In this document: piece by piece, positions 8,395 to 14,056 of the stretch | Layout of the letters: the number at the start of each line of letters is the position of its first letter | Position numbering within the stretch: position 1 is the stretch's first letter | From: CAWKZT01 sp963854565 | GTDB lineage: Bacteria; Actinomycetota; Acidimicrobiia; Acidimicrobiales; JAHEJN01 | DNA: 25,638 nt | Assembly: GCA_963854565.1 (NCBI GenBank) | Contig: CAWKZT010000008.1 | Span: forward strand, 1 to 25,638 | Direction of reading: 5' to 3' | Notes under the pieces: generated by a model | Seen by the model: only the letters and a program-made list of their open reading frames with translations | The model's database searches: none | Told to the model about the DNA's origin: nothing | Program-made: the position numbers and the translations under genes

Positions 8395-8505
8395 TGTCGG
8401 CGCCAGCCGCACAATAGAACGGTCTTCATTGCCCACATCAGCACGACCTGTGGCATCATTGACGGCGATGTCAATTCCGCCCGAACTCCGCCGAAGCGCG
8501 CGCTA

Positions 8506-8967
8506 ATGTCAGCCCGTCCGTCAGCGGCGGACTCCAAGAGGCTTCTTCTTCTCGTCGGCCTCAGCGCCTGCGTTGGTGTCTTGTCGGGTGGGGCCGCCTA
8601 CTTACTGGTCCGCCTGATCAGCCTCTTTACTGGTCTGGCCTTCTTTGGCGAGCTTACGTGGGGCGAAATTCCCGATATTTCTCAGACCGAAGCATCATGG
8701 CGGTTGCCGGTGTTTGCCGTTGGCGGTGCGCTCATTATTGCGACGATGGCCCGCTGGGCTCCGGTTATCAAGGGCCATGGCTTCGCGGATGCCATGGTCG
8801 CTATTGAAGCTGCCGCCAAGGTTGATGGCACCAAAGGTGTCATTGTGTCGACGCGGCCGTCAGGTTCGTCGCGTTGGCTACGAGTCAATTTACCTGCCCG
8901 GGCCCGAAAGTTGCTCAACGTACCTGTGACACATGTCGTAACCCTGGAGGCCAAAGACGGTGCTTAG
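8506..8967 (+). pseudogene. Truncated ClC-family chloride channel with an unrelated tail
   Basis: The first 100 or so of 153 residues match the start of a bacterial ClC chloride channel/antiporter: a first membrane helix with GVLSGGAAYLLVRLI, the typical LFTGLAFFGEL loop, a second helix, and then RWAPVIKGHGFADAMVAIE. In complete members this last segment reads close to GHGIPEAMEAI and forms the first chloride-binding loop. Here IPE is replaced by FAD. A normal ClC would continue for about 300 residues through GGPFGAEGP and further pore motifs; instead about 40 residues of non-ClC sequence with normal-looking codons follow, ending in TAG just before the sigma gene. No ClC remnant was found in the other frames. 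ATG 8506 was chosen; the frame stays open back to 8362, but the added residues do not look like protein. It is either a decayed gene or a small two-helix membrane protein kept for another use. Confidence 0.6.
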
Positions 8968-8974
8968 GAGCTGT

Positions 8975-8996
8975 TAAGACGAGTAAACTCGTCTTA
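8975..8996. promoter_or_regulatory. 22-bp inverted repeat on the sigma-gene promoter and start
   Basis: Two perfect 10-bp arms, TAAGACGAGT (8975-8984) and ACTCGTCTTA (8987-8996), are separated by AA. The last base of the right arm is the A of the sigma start codon, and a TAAACT -10 box (8984-8989) straddles the centre. This is the classic position of a repressor operator. In RNA it could also fold into a 10-bp hairpin that would hide the start codon if transcription began further upstream. Confidence 0.6.
8984..8989 (+). promoter_or_regulatory. -10 box of a leaderless promoter for the ECF sigma gene
   Basis: TAAACT matches TANNNT and ends 6 nt before ATG 8996, so transcription should begin on the start codon itself. 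The nearest SD-like GGAG is 25 nt upstream, too far to act unless the hairpin brings it close. No clear -35 hexamer and no GGAAT...GTT auto-regulatory promoter were found in the 100 bp upstream. Confidence 0.45.
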
Positions 8997-9592
8997 TGGC
9001 CAATCAGGAAGACTTCGCCCAACAGGCGATGGAGTACATGGACCAGCTGTACTCCACAGCAATGCGCATGACCCGCAATAAGGCCGATGCTGAAGATCTT
9101 GTGCAAGAGACCTACCTCAAGGGGTATCGCGGCTTTGCTGGGTTCACCGAAGGCACCAATCTACGAGCTTGGCTCTTCCGGATTCTTACTAATACATACA
9201 TCAACGGCTACCGCAAAAAGCAGCGCCGTCCTGTCGAAACCGACATTGCTGAGGTCGAGGACATGTACGGCTATCGCCGACTGGGCGGCGAATATGCCGC
9301 CATTGGTCAAAGCGCCGAAGAAACCCTCATGGAACACCTCACCGATAGCCGCATTCGCGATGTCATCGAAGACCTTCCCGAGCAGTACCGAATGGCCGTT
9401 CTTTTGGCTGATGTCGAAGGTTTCGCATACAAAGAAATCGCCAAAATGCTCGACGTTCCCATCGGCACCATCATGAGTCGCCTGCATCGGGGAAGAAAAC
9501 GGCTGCAAGATCAGTTGCAAGAGTATGGTCGCCAACATGGGTTGGTCGATGATGTCCGCGAACCTCAGCCTGTTGGCTCGGAGAACTCATGA
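8996..9592 (+). CDS. sigR: ECF sigma factor of the SigR/SigH (thiol-oxidative stress) group
   Basis: This 198-residue sigma factor should direct RNA polymerase to promoters of the GGAAT-N18-GTT kind and, in known relatives, turns on thioredoxin and protein-repair genes under thiol oxidation. Region 2 is clear (DAEDLVQETYLKGYRGF, residues 31-47, then GTNLRAWLFRILTNTYIN and the basic YRKKQRRP). Region 4 carries the helix-turn-helix (LPEQYRMAVLLADVEGFAYKEIA and VPIGTIMSRLHRGRKRL, residues 127-170). YRKKQRRP and the MRMTRNKADAEDLVQE run are typical of the SigR/SigH/ECF12 group. The stop overlaps the anti-sigma start by 4 bp (ATGA, 9589-9592), as in sigR-rsrA. The symbol is used by group resemblance; orthology needs a tree. 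Confidence 0.88.
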   Translation: MANQEDFAQQAMEYMDQLYSTAMRMTRNKADAEDLVQETYLKGYRGFAGFTEGTNLRAWLFRILTNTYINGYRKKQRRPVETDIAEVEDMYGYRRLGGEYAAIGQSAEETLMEHLTDSRIRDVIEDLPEQYRMAVLLADVEGFAYKEIAKMLDVPIGTIMSRLHRGRKRLQDQLQEYGRQHGLVDDVREPQPVGSENS

Positions 9593-9870
9593 ATTCCGAC
9601 TCTTGCAATTCCGATCCTCGGTCCTGTGTGTTGGCCATTCAGGCGGTCAATTCGGCACTCGATGGCTTTGTTCCAGCGGTCCAGTTGGCACAGTTGCGTG
9701 GGGGTATCAATGATTGCTTGCCGTGTGTGCAGGCCTTCGACATGCAGATCCAATTCCGCGTTGCTATGGCTCAGGGTTGCCACGAGGCTGCGCCTGAAAG
9801 CCTTAAGATTCGGATTTCTGAAGCTATGCAGCGCATCGACCTAAGCCAGATCGACGTTACTGATTTGTAA
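9589..9870 (+). CDS. RsrA-like anti-sigma factor lacking the zinc-ligand histidine
   Basis: This 93-residue protein is coupled to the sigma gene by an ATGA overlap and has the layout of the ZAS anti-sigma family. Cysteines lie at 6, 13, 43, 46 and 64. C43-x2-C46 corresponds to the family's C-x2-C. C13 is 26 residues before the expected His site, as C11 and H37 are in RsrA by memory. The helix after C64 (CHEAAPESLKIRISEAM) is the conserved C-terminal part. But the H of H-x3-C-x2-C is Gly39 here (GGINDCLPC). The protein therefore has three of the four RsrA zinc ligands. It could bind zinc with another ligand such as His65, bind a different metal, or act only by disulfide exchange. Role as anti-sigma factor is inferred from position and partial motif. 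Confidence 0.75.
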   Translation: MNSDSCNSDPRSCVLAIQAVNSALDGFVPAVQLAQLRGGINDCLPCVQAFDMQIQFRVAMAQGCHEAAPESLKIRISEAMQRIDLSQIDVTDL

Positions 9871-9876
9871 TTGTTT

Positions 9877-9902
9877 GGAATGTAGGATCGCCTTGGGCGG
9901 TT
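9877..9902 (+). promoter_or_regulatory. SigR-type promoter, GGAAT-N18-GTT
   Basis: GGAAT at 9877-9881 and GTT at 9900-9902 are separated by exactly 18 nt, matching the published SigR consensus. It starts 7 bp after the anti-sigma stop and points to the 53-codon gene at 9935. Transcription would begin near 9908-9911, leaving a leader of about 25 nt with a strong SD. Confidence 0.6.
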
Positions 9903-9903
9903 T

Positions 9904-9926
9904 CCTTCTCACCTAGATGGAGAAGG
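9904..9926 (+). promoter_or_regulatory. Hairpin that can cover the SD of the 53-codon gene
   Basis: CCTTCTC (9904-9910) pairs perfectly with GAGAAGG (9920-9926) around a 9-nt loop. The right arm is most of the SD. Read-through transcripts from the sigma operon would contain both arms, while a transcript from the SigR-type promoter would probably lack most of the left arm and leave the SD free. Confidence 0.35.
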
Positions 9927-9928
9927 GG
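9919..9928 (+). promoter_or_regulatory. Strong ribosome binding site
   Basis: GGAGAAGGGG ends 6 nt before ATG 9935 and decides between that start and the in-frame ATG at 9917, which would lie before the SD. It is the clearest SD in the region. Confidence 0.65.
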
Positions 9929-9934
9929 ACAACG

Positions 9935-10096
9935 ATGTCCAAGACCGTTAGTGCAACCCGAACCAAGATTAAGACGGTGCGGGTTTGTGATGAAAAGGGC
10001 TGCGTTCGTTTGCTGTCTCAGTACAACGAGTTTGATTTCTGTGCCCAGCACCAGCCCATGGTGTTTCCCCGCATGCGTGGGGTAATTTGGGATTAG
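9935..10096 (+). CDS. 53-residue Cys/His knuckle protein, probable SigR target
   Basis: The protein has a basic N-terminus (SKTVSATRTKIKTVRV) followed by a compact putative zinc site: C18-x4-C23, the sequence RLLSQYN, then C36-x2-H39. A pattern C-x3-GC-x3-LS-x-YN-x4-C-x2-H resembles short treble-clef or ribbon knuckles found in some actinobacterial regulatory proteins, here without any other domain. It has no signal peptide and ends in a hydrophobic RGVIWD. A strong SD and a perfect SigR-type promoter lie before it, so it may be made under thiol or metal stress. Possible roles are a zinc store or redox switch, or a nucleic-acid or RNA-polymerase binding protein. The reading frame, SD and motif make the gene convincing; the function is inference. 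Confidence 0.72.
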   Translation: MSKTVSATRTKIKTVRVCDEKGCVRLLSQYNEFDFCAQHQPMVFPRMRGVIWD

Positions 10097-10149
10097 TCAT
10101 TGACTGTTGGTCTTCTGTCGTCTGTGTACCAACTACCGCGCTATTGCTC

Positions 10150-10155
10150 TAGGAT
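10150..10155 (+). promoter_or_regulatory. -10 box of a leaderless promoter for the 43-codon gene
   Basis: TAGGAT fits TANNNT and ends 6 nt before ATG 10162. There is no SD. This would be the first promoter of the metalloprotease-tilS block. A weak 6-bp inverted repeat (GTTGGT 10106-10111, ACCAAC 10128-10133) lies upstream. Confidence 0.42.
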
Positions 10156-10161
10156 GTCGTC

Positions 10162-10293
10162 ATGACTCTGGCAGTGATTTGGCATTGGTGGATTGCTCCG
10201 ACCTTAACCGCGGCCGCAATCGGGTTGATTGTGGCAACCGTCATGGGGTACATAAACAAGGTTGTCAAGCCCCGCTACCAGCCGAAGAAGTAA
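10162..10293 (+). CDS. 43-residue single-helix membrane protein
   Basis: This short open frame encodes one clear membrane helix (about residues 3-29, from LAVIWHWWIAPTL through AAIGLIVATVMGYI) with a basic C-terminal tail (NKVVKPRYQPKK), so the tail should face the cytoplasm. It has an in-frame ATG placed 6 nt after a TANNNT box, and its stop is only 3 bp before the GTG of the metalloprotease gene, which argues for a real gene expressed together with it. It belongs to no family I can name. It might anchor or regulate the neighbouring metalloprotease, or be a general small membrane protein. Chance cannot be excluded for so short a frame. Confidence 0.6.
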   Translation: MTLAVIWHWWIAPTLTAAAIGLIVATVMGYINKVVKPRYQPKK

Positions 10294-10296
10294 TTC

Positions 10297-11376
10297 GTGG
10301 ACGAACCCGTCGATTGGGCGGCAGCACGACGAACCGCACTACGTTTTGCCGATAAGGCATCCGCTCACACCCCCGGTGCCTATCGGTCGTTGTCGTCGCA
10401 AATGGCCGATCTCACCGCCCAGGCCGAAGAACTCGTAACGATTCAGACGGGACTTGTCCCGTTGCAGGGTCCCGCTCGGGCGAAGGTCGCTAACCGAGCC
10501 ATGTGGATCGATGCCAACCTGGCATCGTTTCAGCGCCTCATGCGGCCACTGGTCGCCAAGTTGGCCCCCGACGAAGAAAAGACCGGTTTCCTCGCTGATC
10601 GCGGCCGGCAAGCCGCAGGCGCCCAGATGGGCGTGATCTTGGGCTGGATGTCGGGACGAGTGCTCGGTCAGTACGACCTGCTCATAATCGAAGATGACAA
10701 GCCCGAAGACCAAGACATCGTCTATTACGTCGCCCCTAACTTGTTAGCTATCGAAGCTAAGCACGACTTCCCCGCCGACGAATTTCGCCTTTGGTTGGCA
10801 TTGCACGAAGTAACACATCGGGCCCAGTTCACTGGTGTGCCGTGGATGCGCGAGTACTTCTTGAGCCTGGTCAACGAAACCCTCGACACCGTCGATGCCG
10901 ACCCTGATCGGTTGAAAACAATGGTTGGCGAACTCCTCACTGCCCGCAAAGAGGGCAAGGATGTATTGGCCGAAGGTGGGATTGCGCAGCTGCTGGCTTC
11001 GCCCGAGCAGCGCGAGACGATCGACAAGATTAGCGGGCTTATGAGCCTGCTTGAAGGTCACGGTGATATCACCATGGATCGCGCTGGCGTCGACTTCGTT
11101 CCGTCGGCACCGCGCTTTGGCAAGGTGTTGCGCGATCGCCGTAAGTCGGCCAAAGGGTTTCAGGCTTTCTTGCAAAAAGTGCTTGGCCTCGAGGCCAAGC
11201 TCAACCAGTACGCCGCGGGCGAGAATTTCATCGAAGAAGTCGAAAAGGTGGGTGGGACCGGACTGGTCGACCGTGCCTGGGAAGCTCCCGAAAACTTGCC
11301 ATCGATGACCGAAATCAACGAACCGCAACTGTGGGTCGAGCGGTTGTCCGATATCGCTGCCCCGGTAGCCCAATAG
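10297..11376 (+). CDS. DUF2342 zinc-dependent metalloprotease-like protein (F420-associated group)
   Basis: This 359-residue protein belongs to the actinobacterial family annotated as putative hydrolase, coenzyme F420 biosynthesis-associated or zinc-dependent metalloprotease. The key motif is LALHEVTHRAQFTGVPWMREY, with HEVTH at residues 170-174 as the presumed zinc site; MSLLEGHGDITMD further on is the other conserved block and may give the third ligand. Upstream, GRQAAGAQMGVILGWMSGRVLGQYDLL is typical of the family. The protein is soluble, with no signal peptide. The GTG at 10297 starts 3 bp after the small membrane protein, and tilS follows after 9 bp. The order metalloprotease - tilS - hpt is the same as in mycobacteria (by memory). 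The natural substrate is unknown, and a link to F420 is only statistical. Confidence 0.88.
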   Translation: MDEPVDWAAARRTALRFADKASAHTPGAYRSLSSQMADLTAQAEELVTIQTGLVPLQGPARAKVANRAMWIDANLASFQRLMRPLVAKLAPDEEKTGFLADRGRQAAGAQMGVILGWMSGRVLGQYDLLIIEDDKPEDQDIVYYVAPNLLAIEAKHDFPADEFRLWLALHEVTHRAQFTGVPWMREYFLSLVNETLDTVDADPDRLKTMVGELLTARKEGKDVLAEGGIAQLLASPEQRETIDKISGLMSLLEGHGDITMDRAGVDFVPSAPRFGKVLRDRRKSAKGFQAFLQKVLGLEAKLNQYAAGENFIEEVEKVGGTGLVDRAWEAPENLPSMTEINEPQLWVERLSDIAAPVAQ

Positions 11377-11385
11377 CTCGACGCT

Positions 11386-12258
11386 ATGGTTTCGCCAGCG
11401 TCGCTCCTTGCTCGCTGTGTTTTTCCGTCCGCTGGAACACCGGTGTCCTGCGCCGTTTCCGGGGGAGCCGATTCGCTTAGTCTTCTGGTGCTGGCGGTCG
11501 AAGCGGGTTGTCAGGTCACGGCTATCCATGTTGATCATGGGCTTCGCCAGGGGTCTGCTGCAGAGTCCGATGTTGTAGCGGCGGCGGCCGAGCGATTTGG
11601 TGCTTCGTTTCGATCGTTAAAGGTTGATGTTGCTGTTGGACCGAACCTAGAGGCGCGCGCTCGAACCGCTCGCTACAGCGTGCTCCCCTCCGAGGTGTTT
11701 ACCGGGCACACCGCTGATGACCAGGCCGAGACTGTGCTGCTGAATATGTTGCGCGGCTCAGGTGTCGATGGATTGGCGGCTATGCGTCGGGATCGGCGGC
11801 CTCTTCTTGATCTGCGTCGATCCGACACCGTTGCGCTATGCAAAGCGCTCGATCTGCCAGCGGTCGAGGACCCTATGAACATTGATCCCGCTTACATGCG
11901 AGTGCGGGTTCGTCACGAACTCCTGCCACTGATGAACGAAATTGCCGATCGTGATGTTGTGCCGGTGTTAGCTCGACAGGCAGACCGTATGCGCTCGGTG
12001 GCAGAGTTGATGGAGCAGTTGGCGGAAGGTGTTGATGTGATCGATGCCAAGGTGTTGCGTACGCTTCACCCCGAAGTTGCCGCGGTGGCGCTCCGACGTT
12101 GGATTCGCGATTCCACCGGCGATGAGCATCCGGTCGATGCAGCATCAATTGAACGCCTGATGCAGGTTGTGAACAACGAGATTTTAGCCACCGAGGTAAC
12201 CGGCGGACACCGGGTTGCCCGAACCCAGAACCGCCTCCGTATTGTGCGCGCCGAATGA
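11386..12258 (+). CDS. tilS: tRNA(Ile)-lysidine synthase
   Basis: TilS changes C34 of tRNA-Ile(CAU) to lysidine with ATP and lysine, so that the tRNA reads AUA as isoleucine. The 290-residue protein shows the PP-loop SGGADS at residues 25-30, AIHVDHGLRQGS, and TGHTADDQAETVLLNMLRGSGVDGLAAM, all diagnostic for the N-type ATP pyrophosphatase domain, then LLDLRRSDTVALC and VRVRHELLP. It is short because it lacks the C-terminal domain of the E. coli enzyme, which is normal in actinobacteria. The ATG lies 9 bp after the metalloprotease gene with no good SD, so translation probably depends on the operon. The stop is 18 bp before hpt. Confidence 0.93.
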   Translation: MVSPASLLARCVFPSAGTPVSCAVSGGADSLSLLVLAVEAGCQVTAIHVDHGLRQGSAAESDVVAAAAERFGASFRSLKVDVAVGPNLEARARTARYSVLPSEVFTGHTADDQAETVLLNMLRGSGVDGLAAMRRDRRPLLDLRRSDTVALCKALDLPAVEDPMNIDPAYMRVRVRHELLPLMNEIADRDVVPVLARQADRMRSVAELMEQLAEGVDVIDAKVLRTLHPEVAAVALRRWIRDSTGDEHPVDAASIERLMQVVNNEILATEVTGGHRVARTQNRLRIVRAE

Positions 12259-12263
12259 CCAGG

Positions 12264-12269
12264 TAAGGT
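12264..12269 (+). promoter_or_regulatory. -10 box of a possible leaderless promoter for hpt
   Basis: TAAGGT fits TANNNT and ends 7 nt before GTG 12277. No SD is present in the 18-bp gap after tilS, so hpt may have its own leaderless transcript in addition to the operon message. Confidence 0.4.
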
Positions 12270-12276
12270 TTCGCCC

Positions 12277-12804
12277 GTGAACGATTCCCGAATTGGCGAA
12301 GTCTTGTTGTCCGCTGAAGTAATCCAAGCTCGGGTAGCCGAACTTGGGGCACAAATTACAAAGGACTACGCCGGTAGGTCGCCGCTGCTCTTGGGTGTTC
12401 TCAAGGGTGCGTTTGTTTTTATGGCTGACATCATGCGGTCTATTGATTTGCCGGCCGAAATCGATTTCATGGCGGTGTCGTCCTACGGCAGTTCCACGAA
12501 GACATCGGGAATTGTGCGAATCGTCAAGGACCTAGATATCGAGCTTGCGGGCCGCGATGTCATTGTGATCGAAGACATCATCGACAGCGGGCTTACGCTC
12601 AACTACCTGCGCCGTACTCTCGAGGCGCGTAACCCTGCCAGCTTCGAAGTGTGTGCGCTGCTCGTTCGTGAGGGGCGTCAGGTTCCCGATCTCGATCTCA
12701 AATACGTAGGCTTCGAAATCCCGCCTTCCTTCGTTGTCGGCTATGGCCTTGATGCGGGCGAGATAGGCCGAAACTGTGCTGACCTTTGCCTCTGGAACGG
12801 TTAA
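12277..12804 (+). CDS. hpt: Hypoxanthine(-guanine) phosphoribosyltransferase
   Basis: The enzyme salvages hypoxanthine and guanine to IMP and GMP using PRPP. The 175-residue protein has the normal length and motifs: LLGVLKGAFVFMADIMR for binding the pyrophosphate, the SSYGSSTKTSG mobile loop, and the PRPP-binding VIVIEDIIDSGLTL (residues 96-109) with the acidic pair. The C-terminal FVVGYGLDAGEIGRN segment that binds the base is present. It starts at GTG 12277. In many actinobacteria ftsH follows this gene; here the next gene is on the other strand, and the two stop codons share the palindrome TTAA at 12801-12804. The last sense codons therefore overlap a convergent desaturase gene by 4 bp. 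Confidence 0.95.
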   Translation: MNDSRIGEVLLSAEVIQARVAELGAQITKDYAGRSPLLLGVLKGAFVFMADIMRSIDLPAEIDFMAVSSYGSSTKTSGIVRIVKDLDIELAGRDVIVIEDIIDSGLTLNYLRRTLEARNPASFEVCALLVREGRQVPDLDLKYVGFEIPPSFVVGYGLDAGEIGRNCADLCLWNG

Positions 12805-13787
12805 CGCACCAGCGTCTTCCAGAAACTGCGGTAGGTGGGATGGGTGAGTTCGGACGGCCAATAGCCGGCTTCTTCGAGCGCCTCGTGGTACTTCGCAAGG
12901 TTGTGCATTGAGACGCCTGAGTCGACGTGGTGGGCTAGGTGAAAGCCGATGTTGTATGGCGTAAATAGTGTTTGGGGCACGATGCTTTGGCGAATGTGAT
13001 GCGTGGTGCGGCGTCGGTCGTCCGAGCGCGTCATGCCAGCGTGCTCAGCGAGTGAACGAAGCCGGTTAACGACCCGCCAGTAGGTCATCCATGGGGCGAA
13101 CCAGAGCACCAAATACATCCACGGCTGGCCAAGAACCCAGAAGAGAGCAAATATCAACACTTGACCGGTGATGGTGATGGCCGCTCGTTTGCGATATCCC
13201 GAACGAAACATTCCAATCAAAATTGGGCGTAAGTTCTTGTAGCCCGAAACCCCGATTGCGTCGCGGGTTAGTTTGCGTCGCATCGAGTCTTTAGGGATCG
13301 GGTAGCGGGCATACAATCCAAAGTCGGGCTCTTTGGGGCCGAATTCGTCACGGTGGTGTTGCGTGTGGGCGAGTCGATAGGCGTTGGAACCGTCGCCGTA
13401 GGGGAGCCATCCAAAGATCCGTTCGCCTACCAGATCGTTGATGCGTCGATTCGAGAATAACTGCCGGTGGGCGGCTTCGTGAAACAAGGTGTTGTCACGG
13501 GCGAAGAATGTTCCCATGGCCAAGAAAGCGACCGGCCAGAACGCCCAGTGGTTGATGGTCACCGCAGCCCAGACGAACAGAAATGGCTGCGCCAAAGTGA
13601 AGATGCATGCCAGCGCGTTACGTAGGTTAGGGGTGCGTCGTAGCTCCGCCCGGAAGTCGGGACGAGGTCGTCCGTCCGGTCGGAGGAGGTCGTTTCCTGC
13701 GAAAACCGGCAACGAAGACTGCTCGGGAGCTAGCCCCCCGGTGAGCTCAGCTACGAGTTCGTCATGGGTTCGTTGTGTCGTGGCCAT
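12801..13787 (-). CDS. Membrane fatty-acid-desaturase-like protein
   Basis: This 328-residue protein has the three histidine clusters of membrane di-iron desaturases/hydroxylases: HEAAH at 103-107, HTQHH at 141-145 and HLAHH at 283-287, with an extra LAEHAG (His249) that often completes the iron shell. Membrane segments lie at about 58-78, 80-97, 203-220 and 222-238. It probably introduces a double bond or hydroxyl group into an acyl chain or a related lipid, with electrons from ferredoxin or a reductase not seen nearby. The substrate (acyl-lipid, sphingolipid-like or carotenoid) cannot be told from the sequence. ATG 13787 is supported by a TACGTT box 6 nt upstream. It converges on hpt with overlapping stops. 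Confidence 0.88.
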   Translation of the reverse strand: MATTQRTHDELVAELTGGLAPEQSSLPVFAGNDLLRPDGRPRPDFRAELRRTPNLRNALACIFTLAQPFLFVWAAVTINHWAFWPVAFLAMGTFFARDNTLFHEAAHRQLFSNRRINDLVGERIFGWLPYGDGSNAYRLAHTQHHRDEFGPKEPDFGLYARYPIPKDSMRRKLTRDAIGVSGYKNLRPILIGMFRSGYRKRAAITITGQVLIFALFWVLGQPWMYLVLWFAPWMTYWRVVNRLRSLAEHAGMTRSDDRRRTTHHIRQSIVPQTLFTPYNIGFHLAHHVDSGVSMHNLAKYHEALEEAGYWPSELTHPTYRSFWKTLVR

Positions 13788-13793
13788 GGATGC

Positions 13794-13799
13794 AACGTA
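13794..13799 (-). promoter_or_regulatory. -10 box of a leaderless promoter for the desaturase gene
   Basis: On the - strand TACGTT ends 6 nt before ATG 13787, with no SD. The match to TANNNT and the spacing are the same as at several other starts here. Confidence 0.45.
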
Positions 13800-13850
13800 A
13801 CAACGTCCAATCTGAGGTGCCGAATCAGTACGTGTCGTGGCGGAATTAAT

Positions 13851-13881
13851 AGGTAGGACTGCTCGCGAGTCCTCGTTACCT
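13851..13881. repeat. Imperfect hairpin in the 13788-14056 gap
   Basis: AGGTA (13851-13855) pairs with TACCT (13877-13881), and GGACT pairs with AGTCC inside it, with a small bulge and a GCTCGCG loop. It lies upstream of the desaturase promoter. It may be a regulatory structure or chance. Confidence 0.3.
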
Positions 13882-13965
13882 GGAAGTGCCGTAATGCGTA
13901 CAGGAGTGTTCTTATTCGGCGGCGTAGAAATGGACGATGCCGGGGGACGCCTAAACCAACCCTCT

Positions 13966-14018
13966 CCAACTGGTAGGCGCGATGGAGGGTCCTGGTGTCA
14001 TCTGGGCCTACCAGTTGG
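13966..14018. repeat. Inverted repeat with perfect 13-bp arms
   Basis: CCAACTGGTAGGC at 13966-13978 and GCCTACCAGTTGG at 14006-14018 are perfect complements separated by 27 nt. The outer flanks still partly match (CTAAACC on the left, GGTTTGG on the right). It lies 38 bp after the aquaporin stop in the direction of that gene, so it could end that transcript, but no T tract follows on either strand. The rest of the 13788-14056 gap (269 bp) holds no convincing gene. Confidence 0.6.
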
Positions 14019-14056
14019 GAAGGTTTGGGCCTACTTGTTCGCGGGGCGAATCGGGG

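Noticed and set aside
8362..8505. Upstream extension of the ClC stub
   Set aside because: The frame is open, but the added residues are rich in Cys, His and Arg, cross the post-tRNA hairpin and do not resemble any ClC N-terminus.
10100..10133. TTGACT followed by a 6-bp inverted repeat before the 43-codon gene as a standard sigma-70 promoter
   Set aside because: No acceptable -10 lies 16-19 nt after TTGACT; the TAGGAT box nearer the start is a better candidate.
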